Assembly: GCA_043228905.1 (NCBI GenBank)
Contig: JBHGNT010000005.1
Span: 13,702,001 to 13,766,000 of the forward strand
DNA from: Azolla caroliniana
Lineage: Eukaryota > Polypodiophyta
Direction of reading: 5' to 3'
DNA: 64,000 nucleotides
The translations under genes and the position numbers were made by a program. This document shows, piece by piece, positions 31,431-42,958 of this stretch (positions are counted from its first letter, which is position 1; each line of letters begins with the position of its first letter). The notes beneath the pieces are model-generated. The model saw only the letters and a list, made by a program, of their open reading frames with translations, ran no database searches and was not told the DNA's origin.

Positions 31431-32340
31431 ATGGACAGAGGAATGGGAAGCTTGCTATCGACTGAGAAGCTCGACAAGAGAAACTACGCATCTTGGTCGT
31501 ACAAGATGCACTAGTACTTGCTTGGTCATGGTTACTGGAGTTATGTCAAAGGAGCTAATGATACAACACTCGAATCGACACACATAGATTTTTCGGCTTG
31601 GGAACAAGCGGCAAGCAGAGTTCTTTACTGCTTCGCATCCTGTGTGAGCGACCAACTCTTGAGCTACATTCGGGATGCTAAGACGCCAAAGGAGACGTGA
31701 GCGAATCTCAAGAGGATTTTTGCCACTAGCACAATGGCCAGGAAGCTGCACCTCATGCAAGATCTCAACAATGTGCGACAGAAAGATCTGTCTGTCGCCG
31801 ATTACACAACCCGAATCAAGGAGATTTGCGACTCTCTCGCCTTCTTCAACGTGAACGTCGAGGAGGAAGAAATGGTGTAGGTTTGTCTTCGAGGTTAACG
31901 TCAAAGTTCGGAGCACTCTGAACGGCAGTCTACACAAGGGAGAACACGCCTTCGTTCTTCGAGCTTCAGTCGATGTTGCTCGTGGAGGAAAATCACGCGA
32001 CTGCGTCGACGAGTACGCACGCCGACAACATGATGTTGTACATGGAGGAAGATAGACCCCGTGGTCATGGCGGATGAGGCGGATAGGCACGCAATGGAGG
32101 TGGCCGAAAATAGCAGAACGTGCGGTATAATCGAAATGCTGGAAGAAATTTCGAACCCTCCGGAAGTAGGGGGAGTCATAGCGGCGCTGGAACCCAGCAA
32201 GAGAAGGCCACGACGGAATGTTGATATTGTAGCAAGAAAGGCCACAGGGAGAGGGAGTGCTAGAAAAAGAGACCCAATTTGGACAAAGCCAGATCGAGCG
32301 AAAGAGACGTAGAGAGGAGTCAGAGATCGCACTACACTAA
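31431..32340 (+). pseudogene. Gag of copia F
   Basis: MDRGMGSLLSTEKLDKRNYASW is followed by a TAG at the Gln of KMHQ (31512-31514). A second nonsense codon at 31698 (in KET, TGA) and a TAG in EEEEMV (31878) follow. The distal part has RKATGRGSARKRD-type shifted knuckle sequence near 32235-32290. All parts are homologous to E gag. Confidence 0.8.
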
Positions 32341-32344
32341 GGGC

Positions 32345-33610
32345 TTCGAACGAACCGGAAATGGATCGAGCCCAACCTTCGTAATGAAGCACAAGGCCAA
32401 TTCGATGGTCATGAACACCTCGAGAGTGAACGAGGTGTGGTATGTTGACTCCGGAGCGTCGAATCATATGATGAGTCACGAGGAATGGTTCTCCCACTTG
32501 GAGAAACCGGAAAAGCAAGGAGTGGTCGAAACGGGAGACGACACTCCGCATACCATCGAACATGTCGGAGAAGTTCCCCTTAGCCACGTCGGGTAGAAAG
32601 GGAAACTTATGAATTTGTTGGACGTCCCAACAATAATAAAAAACCTGGTGTCAGTCGCTCAGATCATCGACCCAGGGATGAAAGTTCGATTCACACACCT
32701 CGGGTGCTACATCGAAGAAGAAGGCAAAGTTATTGCCCAAGGGCGCCGTGAAAGGAGGATGTTCATCCTTGACACCAATCAAGGCGGAACTGCACTATTT
32801 GCGAAAAGACAGAAGGTCGAGTCGGACATCGACCTGTGCCACAAGCAGTTCAGCCACGTTAACTTCCCATGGCTTTGTGAAATACAAACGAATAACATTG
32901 TTTTCAGATTGCCGAAATTTCAGGGCCGTAATGGCCAAGTCTACGAAACCTGCCAACTCGGGAAGCAGCACCGACTTCCATTCCCCAGTGAGCATAATCA
33001 TAGTCGAAATCCGCTGGATTTGATCCATCCGAATGTGTGGGGACCGGCACAGAACGTGAGTCTCGGTGGAAGCCGTTACTTCTTAACCTTCATCGATGAC
33101 TTCACTCGGCATACCTGGGCATGCTTGACCGCTAAAAAGAGTGAAGACTTCGCATGTTTCCTGAAGGTGAAAAGCCTCGCAGAAAAGAAAACAGAGCATA
33201 AGATCAAGTGCCTATGGTCTAATGGCGGGAAGGAGTACTTCTCCGACCAGTTGACGAGTTATCTACATAAGGAGGGAATTTGATGCGAATTCTCATCTAG
33301 ATATACACTGGAGCAGAATGGCGTAGACGAGCGGAAGAATCAGACAATCGAAGAAGCCACAAGGGCAATGCTTGAAGAGAAGCATATGCCAAAGTTTTAC
33401 TGGGTTGAAGCCATAAGGACAGCTGTTTACTTGCAGAATTGGACCTCTGCTAATGGAGGAGTGTTGCCACATGAGTTGTATTTCGGAAAGAAGCCGAACT
33501 TGGCACACTTGGTTGGCTACTCAGATGAACAAAAGGGTTATAAGTGTTATAACCCCTGAACCAAACAAGCTCGCGTAAGTCGTGATGTTGTGTTTGATGA
33601 GTCCGCATCG
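32345..33610 (+). pseudogene. Protease and integrase of copia F
   Basis: Protease keeps the active site WYVDSGASNHM near 32440. GAG-pre-integrase (CHKQFSHVNFPWL) follows. The integrase core reads LIHPNVWGPAQ, where the usual first catalytic Asp (HxDVWGP) is Asn. FIDDFTRHTW and CLWSNGGKEYFSD are also present. The C-terminal KGYKCYNP is followed by TGA at 33557. There are further frame breaks at 32594 and 33281. Confidence 0.82.
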
Positions 33611-33682
33611 TGGTACTTGCCTTAGATTCCAACCCCTGACGATTCCATTCCGAATTCTCATGAAGATGTTAGCGAGGCTAAG

Positions 33683-35470
33683 ATGCCTTTTTGGGATGAG
33701 GATATCGAAGCTCTAAGAGAGAGTTTGATCTTATTTCCCCGCATAAAGAACCGAGGAGACGGTTTACGCGTAAAGAAAAAGGGAAGAAGAAAATGTTGGA
33801 ATACGATTTCAGTAGTCCCGAGTCAGATTGGAATGAAACTGACTTTGGGCCAATCGAGAAGGAACCTCCGCGAAAGAGATCAAAGTCGGCCGAGAGGTTC
33901 CTTTTAAAGAACCCCATAAAGAGATACGGGTATAATGCGTACATGGCGCACCATTATGTGTACATGACGCGAGTGGCGGTAGTGCGTGAGCCAGAGAGCT
34001 ATGCAAGAAGTGGCAGAAGTCGCAAACAGGCGTGCCGCGATGGAGGAAGCGATGTGCGCATTATCGGACAACGAGTCTTGGGACCTAGTTGACGCACCGA
34101 AGGGTGTGAAGCCGATCGGATGCCAATGGGTGTATAAGGTCAAGTACAACATTGATAGCTTTGTCAAACGCTAGAAGGCCTGATTAGTGGCGAAAGGCTA
34201 CGCACAGAAGCATGGCGTGGATTACGATGAAACCTTTGCACCAGTCGCGAAGATGACCACCGTGCGTGTTTGCTAGCCGTACCAGCGGCGAAGGGGTGGC
34301 ACTTATATCAAATGGATGTAAAGAATGTGTTCCTGCAAGGTGATATTCAGGAATAGCTATACATGGTACAACCCCCCCGATATCTATCCGAACAGAACAC
34401 TTCGGCAGTTTGTCGATTGAAGAAGTCTTTATACAAAATTAAGCAAGCCCCGCAAGCTTGGAACACAAAGATTACGCAACGGTTGTTCACGATGTCCAAG
34501 TCAGACTTTTCATTATTTATTCGGCAATGTAAACATGGACCGGTTAGCCTTCTATTGTATGTTGACGATTTAGTCATTGCTGGTGCCGACCTGGAAGAAA
34601 TCCGCCGCACGAAGTCTCATCTTGCGACATCATTCGACATGAAGGATCTTGGAGACCTTCATTACTTCCTTGGGATCGAAGTAATCTGTACCCCCGAAGG
34701 CATATTGATCAGCCAACATCAATACACACTGAATATGCTCTTCAAGTTCAGGATGGCAAATTTTAAGCCCATCTTGACCCCTCTGGACAGAAACATAAAG
34801 GTTCTCCAAGATTCAGGAAAGGCATGTGACCCGACATGGTTCCGAAAAATTTTCGGAAGCCTAATCTACTTGATGATCACTCGGTCGGATCTCAGATACC
34901 CAGTCGGCTTGATCAATCAATTTATGTCCCATCCCACAGCCGAACACTTTCAGTGCGCGCAAAGGATATTGCGATATGTCAGCGTCACTAAGGACATGGC
35001 GTTGTTGTATCACATAGGCATAGCCGAATAGTTAATTGGCTACACGGATGCCCATTGGGATGGAAATGCTAACGATCATAGATCCACATCCGGAACGCAT
35101 TATCATTGGGGAGTGTGGTGATCGCGTGGAGCAGTAAGAAGCAGCCGACAGTAGCACTATCGAGCATAGAGGCCGAATATCTAAGGGCGATTGTCGCTGC
35201 ATGCGAAGTCATTTGGCTGAAACGACTATTACGGGATCCGCATGTGGAGGTGTCCAATCCAACGATGATCTATTGTGACAACCTCAGCAGTGTCCACCTT
35301 GCGAAAAACCCTGTATTCCACGCCCAGACCAAGCACATTGAGGTGCACTACCATTTTGTCCGCGAGCGTGTCCTTTCTGGTGAAGTCGAACTAGCGTATG
35401 TTTTGACGGATCGGTAGATTACCAACATCTTCACCAAGCCCCTTGGTCTCAACAAGTTACGACATTTCTC
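33683..35470 (+). pseudogene. Reverse transcriptase and RNase H of copia F
   Basis: RT landmarks are [39 protein letters not shown] and the intact catalytic loop LLLYVDDLVIAGADLEE (34550-34600). Then come YFLGIEV and GSLIYLMITRSDLRYPVG. RNase H contains VALSSIEAEYLRAIVAACEV and KHIEVHYHFVRERV. Stops at 34168, 34354, 35029 and 35416, with frame breaks, inactivate it. Confidence 0.85.
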
Positions 35471-36010
35471 GAGTGAGCTGGCTTTGTGTCACCTCGACAC
35501 GCCGAACTGGACGGGGAGATACGAACAGGAGCGTGAAAGGAGTGGTAGTGACCGCGATGCGAAATCCGATGGAGAATTCGATTTCGCACCGGCTGAAGAA
35601 ACCGAAGAAGTAAGCAAGGGTTGTAACCGTAGGAAAGATCCAAAGACAGAAGAAGAATTGGAGATAATGTCGAGACCAAGATGTGGTCTGATGTTGTCAA
35701 GGGCCTAAAGATAGAAGACGAATTGGAGATAACCAATTCGGATGTAAGTGGAAATGAATCGGGAGTGACCGATTCAATCGAAATGTCACTCATTCGGACA
35801 TTACGAATCGACTGAGGGCCAAGCAAAAAAAAGGGCAGCGAAAGAGGTGCCAACACCGCGACAGCAAGGGAGCTGAGAAGGGCCACATGAGCAGACAAGC
35901 CGACCGAAAGGATCGAGCGTGGAATCGGACGGGCCGAAGAGCGAGAGCGAGGCATGAAACCAGGAGAAGCCGGAGCGAAGATCCGGAGGAGCACGCAAAA
36001 CCTCAAGTTG
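35471..36010 (+). pseudogene. Post-RNase H charged tail of copia F
   Basis: A Glu/Asp/Lys/Arg-rich tail (SDGEFDFAPAEETEEV, KTEEELEI) is followed in shifted frames by DVVKGLK and ELEITNSD-like blocks. It is homologous to the tails of E and R. The DNA is duplicated locally: two copies of GAAGACGAATTGGAGATAA-like text lie near 35645 and 35715. Confidence 0.55.
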
Positions 36011-36024
36011 AGCTTGAGGGGGAG

Positions 36025-36178
36025 TGTTGAGAAACAAGCTTAACATTGGGTGCGTAGAACATGGTCGTAGCGGTGTGTAAACCGAGAGGCCGTTAGAACG
36101 TTATTCATCGTAAGGAATAATTTTGGGAGTAAGTGTAGGATTCTCATTTTTGAGCGGTCAAGTACTAACAGTACTTGT
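36025..36178 (+). repeat. 3' LTR of F, truncated
   Basis: It starts TGTTGAGAAAC right after the polypurine tract and matches LTR R (53796-54213) until about 36178, where family 2 copia sequence (H) takes over. Confidence 0.8.
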
Positions 36179-36882
36179 TTTAGCACTTTGACTGTCGCAG
36201 TGGAGCCAGAATTCCTCCTACCGGATCCCTAGCTCTCCGATGAAGTCCTTCATCTAGATTACCTCTTTACCAGCTTCTACATCTGCCATGTACTCCGCTT
36301 CCTCTTTACCAGCTTCTACATCTACCATGTACCCCTCTTCCATTGTCGATAGTGCAATAGAATTCTGTAGCATCGATTGCCACAATACGGCTCCCCCGGC
36401 ATATGTCATAACATATTCGGACGTTGACCGGCTGGTATCCGCATCAACCGACAGATCCGAATCCGTGAATCCTTCAAGTTGGGGTTTACCTGATCCGAAT
36501 CGGAGGCACATACTCGAGGTGCCTTTCGAGTACTGGACTATCCACTTGACCGCGGTCCACTGTTCTCGTCTTGGATTGCTCATGAACCGACTGACCACTA
36601 CGACAACATATCTGATATCCAGTCAGGTACACACCATTGAATACATCAAGCTTCCGACGGTAGAGGCGTATGGTATCTTCATCATCTCCGACTTTGCTTT
36701 CTGGATAGCTTCCAATTTTCCCAAAGTGTCGATCCGACCAGCTTCGCATTTGTCATGTTGAACTGTTGGAGCACCTTCGTCATGTACTTCTCCTATGACA
36801 ACCACAATAGCTTCTTCGTCCGGTCCTGGACTATGTGCATCCCCTGTATCTATCTTGTCGGATCCAAATCTTTCATTGAGAA
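36179..36882 (-). pseudogene. H: copia family 2 RT/RNase H fragment
   Basis: Homologous to K (51240-51940). It reads GSLMYSMVCT, PDIRYVVVVVSRFMSNP, KGTSSMCLRFGSGKPQLEGFTDSD, and then RNase H with ALSTMEEGYM. Near 36261-36330 a 33-36 bp direct duplication repeats EAEYMADVEAGKE. It may be the far half of element J, separated from it by copia I; this is inference. Confidence 0.75.
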
Positions 36883-37277
36883 GTGTTCACGTTAATATGC
36901 GGAAGATTTGACAAATTGGTTTATCCGGATAGCAACAGAAAACAGAGACAAGGTTTAATGGAAGCATGAAACAGAGAATAAACAGGAGAGACAGATAGAG
37001 TAGAAAACATGAACTCAATTAAGTTGTCCGTCTACATCGGTCCGATATAGCAACCCCCTTATCCTAAGTGCCGCAGAATTCGGTGCACGCACTAAAGGTG
37101 CTCCATGGTTGTTTGACATGAATTGACTAATCAATCCAACCGAATAACTGAGATCCGGTCGAGGTGATTGCTAGATAGATAAGGCTTCCGACTATCTGTC
37201 AGAACCTTTTCGAGTCGCATGTCGTTTTGGAGGTGGGGCGAAGCTTCACATTCCGGTCCAGAGGAGTTGAGACGGAT

Positions 37278-37711
37278 TTACATTCCGTCATATTGAATTT
37301 GAAGAGCATACTCAGCACATAATGTCATTAAATGATCAATATGCCTTCTAGGGTGCGGATCACTTAATCCTGAGGGAGTAATGAAGTGTCCTAGATCCTT
37401 CATGTCAAACGATGCCGCAAGTTGGATTTTGACGCGGCCCATTTCGTCCAGGTCAGGGTCGGCAATTTCGTCCCGTTCTGACCTTGCCGGATGAAGAGAG
37501 AAGAATCCGATTTTGATGGAGCAAACCCAATACGACGCAGTCTTTGCGTGATCTTCACGTTCCAGGCGTGCGAGGCTTGCTTGAGTCTGTAGTGGGACTT
37601 CTTCAATCGGCACCCTACCGATGTATTCATTCCGAACTGAAATTTAGGGGGTTGAACCATAAACACTTGTTCCTCAAGATCACCTTGCAGGAACGCGTTT
37701 TTCACATCCAT
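37278..37711 (-). pseudogene. Reverse transcriptase fragment of copia I
   Basis: Fragment covering the fingers and palm. SLFIRQGQNG jumps to DEIADPDLDEMGRVKIQLAASFDMKDLG, which removes the VSLLLYVDDLVI segment. The two halves lie in different frames. Confidence 0.75.
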
Positions 37712-38228
37712 CTAGTGTAGATGCCACCCCTTCGCCACTGCCGCTGCAAGCAGGACACAGATGGTCGTCAGCTTTGCGACCGACGTGAACGTTTCATCGT
37801 AGTCGATGTCATGCTGATGCAGTTAGCCCTTTTCCACTAACCGGGCCTTGTACCGATTGATGGACCTGTCAAGTTCACTCCTTTCGGTACGTCCACCAAA
37901 TCTCATGTCTCGTTTTCCGTGAGTGCATGTGCGTGCACCGTCTCCTCGGTTCCTTGCGCGGGGAAAGCATGACTGAGTCTTCACTGCTCGTCGGCTCATC
38001 ATCTTGCTGGTCCTTACGACTCAATACTTCATTCGGCCCGCTTAGCCGAAATGAGATCAGACTCTCATCTAGAGTACCGAATCCTTCTTCATCTTCTGCC
38101 CGGATCATTTCGGGCTCACTGGCCTCATCCTCCGGAATCGGGTCTGAGTCGGACATCGGAGCCGGTAGAGATTACCATGATACTGACTCGTCAAATTCAA
38201 CATCTCGGTTCACTTGAACTTGTGTTGT

Positions 38229-38990
38229 TCAGGGGTTGTAGCACTTATAACCCTTTCGCTCATGTGAGTACCTGGCAAGGATGAAGTTCTCTGAGTTCAG
38301 GTCCAGCTTTCTCCGGTTCTCATCCAGCACATGCACATATACAATGCTACCAAATATCTTAAGCTGCCTTAAATATGGCTTCCGCCCAAAATATAGCTCA
38401 TGTGCTGACACCTTATCCCCGATTGGGTTTTGGATGTAGACAATCGTCCAGACCGGTTCAGCCCAATAGAACTTGGGCATGCTCTTCTCTTCTAGCATTG
38501 CCCGTGCCGTCTCCACAATTGACCGGTTCTTCCTTTTGGCCACACTATTCTGTTCCGGTGTTTATCGACAGCTGAATTCCCTCCGAATACCTTTCTGCTA
38601 CAGATAACTATTGAATTGGCCGGAAAAGTATTCTTTTCTGCCATCTGACCACAGACACATGATCTTCCTTTCTGCTTCCCTTGGTTGACGATCTGCCTGA
38701 CCGACACCAGATTCATTGTGATTGTTGGAACATGTAGTACATTCATCAACTTTCCCTTTTGTCCGACATGGCTTAAAGGGACTTTTCCAACATGCACAAT
38801 CGGGTGAGGAGTGTCGTCTCCAATTTCAATAACTTCTAGCTGCTCTAGCTTTTCCAAAAATGAGAACCACTCTTCGTGGTTTGTCATGTGGTTAGATGAT
38901 CCAGAGTCAACGTACCACACTTCCCCCAATCCCGAAGTGTTCTTCTTCATCGATTTCACCTTGTGTGTCATCACAAAGGCTATCCTAGCC
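38229..38990 (-). pseudogene. Protease and integrase fragment of copia I
   Basis: Protease (VWYVDSGSSNHMTNHEEW, then VLHVPTITMNLVSVRQIV) is fused by deletion to the integrase C-terminal half (AKRKNRSIVETARAMLEEK, PKFYWAEPVWTIVYIQN and KGYKCYNP). The GAG-pre-integrase and the first part of the core are gone. Confidence 0.75.
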
Positions 38991-39076
38991 CTTTCAGTTC
39001 CGGATCCTTTTGATCCTTCGGTATAGTGCGAGCTCTCTCAGTTCCATTGTCCGGCCTTGCCAGATCCGGATTTATC

Positions 39077-39690
39077 ATGTACATTGTCATCAGCACCTCA
39101 GCCCAAAACTTCTTGGATAGTTTAGCATGGACCATCATGCTCCGAATTCTTTCCATTACGATTCGGTTCATCCTTTCAGTCAATCCATTTAGCTCCGGTT
39201 TCTTCGACATGGTGAATTCGAGCGGGATTCCCTTCGACCGACAGTACTCCTCGAACTTCCCCCAGTATTCTCCTACGTTGTCCATTTGAACCACCTTCAG
39301 CTTCCGGTCAGTTTCTCTTTCCACTCTTGTGTGGAATTCCTTGAAGACAGATAATACCTAGTCCTTCGTCCTCAGCAGTGAAACTCACAATTTTCGGTTG
39401 TGGCCGTCTATGAACGTAACGAAGTACTGCGATCTGGCATGTGACTTCGTGTCCACTTGGCATACATTGGTATGCACAAGTTCCAGGGATGCATTCCGTC
39501 TCCACAGTGATCTCAACCGGAAAGAGGTTCGGTTCTGCTTGCTGGCCAAGCAATTAGTGCATTTCTCAAGCTGCGCATCCATCACCTCCGAAATGAGGTT
39601 ATCTTCGGCAAGTCTTCTCATCCCTTTCAGGCTTATGTGACACAAGCACTTGTGCCGCAACTCACCGACATTTCTGGATGCCATGTTCAC
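39077..39690 (-). pseudogene. Pre-integrase and integrase fragment of copia J
   Basis: The HHCC domain reads HKCLCHISLKGMRRLAEDNLI then CTNCLASKQ. The core has LVHTNVCQVDT, with Asn where the first catalytic Asp (HxDVCG) is expected. FVTFIDGHNRKL, MDNVGEYWGKFEEYC and the Glu in NGLTERMNRIV follow. A frameshift lies near 39350. The fragment stops at KFWAEVLMTMYM. Confidence 0.78.
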
Positions 39691-40000
39691 TTTTTCTCGG
39701 AAAATCTAGGAATTCGTCAAGTATAGTCTATTGATCTTCTAGGCTCGAGCCACAATCAAGCTTCCTTTGCAAAACTTCATAACTTCGTTCCGGATACTAC
39801 CCATGTAGACAACCGACTAATATCAGGTTCAACCGAACCTCTGGAATGTGTCGGACATCTTTCAGCAACAACTTGCACCTGGTTGACGTCGTCAACCACA
39901 CGTCTCCCATGGCGACAATTCGGCATGCACCCTTCATTTCCCATTCAGACAGAACCGTGATCTCCAGCTCTATACGATGAGAAGCACTTCTGGTTGGGTG

Positions 40001-40870
40001 TCAGATGGAACACACACTTGAGTCGACCACCCATGTCGTTTCGTCGCTGACAAGATGCAACTCACTCTCCTTGGTGATTAGCAATAGTTCTTCTTCACTT
40101 GTCGCGATCGCTGATGTTCCATTCCGATCCGAACTTCTCTCCTCTGGACCCTTCTTTGAGTCGGCATTATTGGTTCCTTTCTCCTTCCGGAACTGTCGAT
40201 AGTTCTTCTGGAAGTACCCCAGGTTTTCGCAATTGAAGCAAGTGGGCCTCCCCCTTGACTTTGACCTCCTCCCCAATGTGTCCCGGTTTTGAAGACTCTG
40301 AATCGGGCCTCTTCCCCGATTATGGTCGTCTTTCCTAACCAAGGCCTTCAGATCGGTTCTGCATTCGTGGTCCTTCCAGTGAGCTTCTTCATCCAGCAAG
40401 CTCGACCTTACCCTTGCTAGGAACAGTTGTTTTCCTTCCAGCCTGGTGTTGCCCAAAGTGACAACTACTGTCCCCCAACTACCCGAGAGGGAACTGAGCA
40501 ACAGCAACGCGAGTACCTCGTCGGCTATAGGTATCCCACGAGAGGTTGTTTGATTTATGAGCCCTTGGAAAGCATTCATGTGCTCCGCCATGTTGGATCC
40601 AACTTGGTACCGGAGTCTCACTAACTCCCTAAATATCGAAACCCAATATACGACATTCTTCTTCTCAAACATGGTGTTTATCTTCTCCCAGAGCTCATTT
40701 GCCTTGTTTTCTTCATTGAAGTTGTTGTACAGGCTCATGTCGATGAAGCACCAAATGTATGCCGTCGTCTTCACCTCCCACGTGGTGGCATCGATCTTGT
40801 CTGGTTTCTTATCCCCGAACTGTACCAAAGATCTTTGACCACGAGCATGTCCCTTATCTTTGACTTCCAC
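40001..40870 (-). CDS. Gag-protease start of copia J
   Basis: A 289-residue open frame contains GDKKPDKIDATTWEVKTTAY, ANELWEKINTMFEKKN and VRLRYQVGSNMAEHMNAFQGL, as in the UBN2-type copia Gag. The zinc knuckle is CFNCENLGYFQKNYRQ, in which the His and last Cys have become Tyr. The protease site begins TTWVVDSSVCSI, where the Gly of DSG is Ser. It probably cannot bind RNA or cleave, so the openness of the frame is not proof of function. Confidence 0.72.
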   Translation of the reverse strand: MEVKDKGHARGQRSLVQFGDKKPDKIDATTWEVKTTAYIWCFIDMSLYNNFNEENKANELWEKINTMFEKKNVVYWVSIFRELVRLRYQVGSNMAEHMNAFQGLINQTTSRGIPIADEVLALLLLSSLSGSWGTVVVTLGNTRLEGKQLFLARVRSSLLDEEAHWKDHECRTDLKALVRKDDHNRGRGPIQSLQNRDTLGRRSKSRGRPTCFNCENLGYFQKNYRQFRKEKGTNNADSKKGPEERSSDRNGTSAIATSEEELLLITKESELHLVSDETTWVVDSSVCSI

Positions 40871-40947
40871 ACTGAGTAGTTGGAGCCGGTGAGCTTGGAA
40901 ATGCTTCCAAATGACTCTTCCATTTGTTGTTCACTTTGATACCAGTT

Positions 40948-41449
40948 TGTGAGGAATAATGGTCGGCCACAACCGAGTCTTACTCACTCAATGGAAGAAA
41001 ATAGAAAATAGAAAAACGATAGACACACGATGTTAACGTCGCAAACCCTAATAGGGAAAAACCACGAGAGCCCACAAGCTCCAACTCTCTCTATGAGAAA
41101 AGAATACAATGCGAGACTGAACGGCAACGACCTCGAGCTCTATGTCATCGCCAACCAGCGGTTACGATAGAAAAGCTTTCTATATCTCACACTCTCCCTG
41201 TGTCTATACAACAATATCTCTACATGCATCATTATGATCAGAAATGATTGCCCTAAGTCATATTTATAGTTATATGACTTTGGCACTATTGACAAATATA
41301 GCCATGACAGGCACACTAAGAACATATTTATAGATATGTTCCTGGATCCGGTTCACACTAGATCCATCTAGTCCGGTTCCTTCGTCTCGTCCAATCCGGC
41401 TCATCCAGATCTCATCCGAATCCCATCCAGAGGGACTCAATTCCCAACA
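40948..41449 (-). repeat. 5' LTR of J
   Basis: The plus strand starts TGTGAGGAATAATGG and ends CCCAACA. It shares the CGGCCACAACCG block and an AAACCCTAA...GGGAAAAA block with the LTR of K. Confidence 0.85.
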
Positions 41450-42160
41450 ATACTGACGGTCCCCCAAGTTCTTCATTTTGAAAGCATCTTACAACTGGGA
41501 TTTCACTCGGCCGAGTCCGGTGATGGTTAGATCATCTACATATAATAGGATACATACTAGACCATCCAGACCTTTCCGCATGAACAACAAAAAGTCTGAC
41601 TTGGAGGCCGCAAACCCCATCTTACGCGACCGGTGTGTAATCTTCGAATTCCAAGCACAAGGGTCTTGCTTCAGGCCATAAAGGGACTACTTGAGTCGGT
41701 ACAGTGCTGACTTGTTCATATCTGACTGAAATCCAAGGGCTTGGATCATGTAGACCTGTTCTTCAAGCTCACCTTGAAGAAATGCATTCTTCATGTCCAT
41801 TTAGTGAAGATTCCAGCCCCTTGCTGCAACAACCGCTAGCACTCCATGAACCCTCGTCATCCTCGCTACTGGAGCAAAGGTCTTGGTGTAATTGATTCCG
41901 TGGGTTTGTGCGTATCCTTTGGCCACTAACCGGGCCTTATACCGGTTAATCGAAGCGTCAACATTATACTTGACCTTGTACACCCACTTGCAATCGAGTC
42001 AGGTCCCAGGTCCCAGGTCCCATGTGTCGTTGGCATCAAGTGCCCGCATCTCTTCCTCCATAGCGGCACAGCATTGTGCATCTTTTTCCGCTACTACGTA
42101 GCTCTCCAGCTCACGCACTTCCACCGCCTTCATCATGTATTCTCATTATACCCATACCGT
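41450..42160 (-). pseudogene. L: RT of a family 1 copia (continues as Q after M)
   Basis: Minus-strand RT runs from [26 protein letters not shown] through LLYVDDLTITG (41525-41560) to a cut at 41450, where the LTR of J begins. The right end at 42160 joins 48408 when M and its target duplication CCGT are removed. L and Q are therefore one element. Confidence 0.82.
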
Positions 42161-42884
42161 TGTCGCGTTACTACGCGTGCGTGTGTTAATTAAGGCGGGA
42201 ACGCGGGGGCCCTAAACCGAGGAGCAAGAGAGACAAGGGAAGTGAGGAGCGCGACAGTGCGAGGGCTGCTAGACCTATAAGCAACCGACGACACTTACCC
42301 GCGGATTGGACCACCACCGCGTATACCGACTCAATCACAGAGCACACTCGAGAGAGATGAAAGAAGAGATTCCCTGAACACAGATAACACGGGTCGGCGG
42401 AAACAAGAGATTCTATTACAATAACAATGGCAATTACAACAGTTGCAACCCCGCAGAGAATGATGACAGAGGAAGAGAGAGCTCGGTTCCCAGTCCGACA
42501 ACACCTCCTCCTTCCCTCCCAAAATGTAATACCCTTCTCCTATTCCCCTTCCCTTTTATAGGTCGTCGAGGAGGCCGTTACATCAAAACACGTCAACATT
42601 ATCTTGCTTCCCTCCCAAAACGTAATACCCTTCTCCTATTCCCCTTCCCTTTTATAGGTCGCTGAGGAGGCCATTACATCAAAACATCTCAACATTATTC
42701 TCTGTCCCTTAGGACAGAGATACGCATCGATTTCCTAATTAATAAGTGTGCCACACCTAGTATATTTACATCAACCATCCTATTCCTAGTTATGTACAAT
42801 GTATCAATTCGCGCACACTCGTGCAAGGGTGGGTTCACTCCTTTAATTCCTTGATTCCTCTTCGGGCCGGTTTTCTTCAAGACA
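42161..42884 (-). repeat. 3' LTR of M with internal 96-bp duplication
   Basis: It is 724 bp against 628 bp in the partner. A 96-bp unit is duplicated in tandem (42511-42606 and 42607-42702). Each copy holds a minus-strand TATA box (CCTATAAAAGG at 42551-42562 and 42647-42658). Confidence 0.9.
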
Positions 42885-42958
42885 TCCACCCCCACCAAAT
42901 CGCGGATCCATCGGTATGAGCCAGACACTAACAATCACTGGAGAAGATTGGCCCGTAA

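Larger units (their letters stand above)
31298..36178 (+). mobile_element. F: Ty1/copia element, 5' LTR nearly lost
   Basis: Only the last about 31 bp of the 5' LTR (31298-31328) precede the primer site TGGTATCAGAGT (31329-31340). Gag, PR, IN, RT and RNaseH follow on the plus strand. The polypurine tract CTTGAGGGGGAG (36013-36024) precedes the 3' LTR (from 36025), which is truncated at about 36178. Many nonsense codons are present. It is the same family as E and is the copy with an intact YVDD loop. Confidence 0.88.
36883..39076 (-). mobile_element. I: copia family 1 fragment (LTR piece, RT, IN, PR)
   Basis: An LTR fragment (36883-37020, like the start of S) is joined directly to the middle of RT. 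The 3' half of the LTR, RNase H and tail are therefore deleted. On the minus strand the RT part (37278-37711) has MDVKNAFLQGDLEEQV and KSDSSLFIRQGQNG but the YVDD loop is missing. Integrase (37875-38543) and protease with an intact WYVDSGSSNHM (near 38905) follow. The 5' end is cut at about 39076, where family 2 integrase begins. Confidence 0.8.
39077..41449 (-). mobile_element. J: copia family 2, gag to integrase with 5' LTR
   Basis: The LTR (40948-41449) is followed on the minus strand by the primer site TGGTATCAAAG (40934-40944), Gag (40870-40001), pre-integrase and integrase to about 39077. The 3' half is not contiguous; H may be part of it. Its LTR is homologous to that of K. J interrupts the RT of the family 1 element L at 41450. 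Confidence 0.82.
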
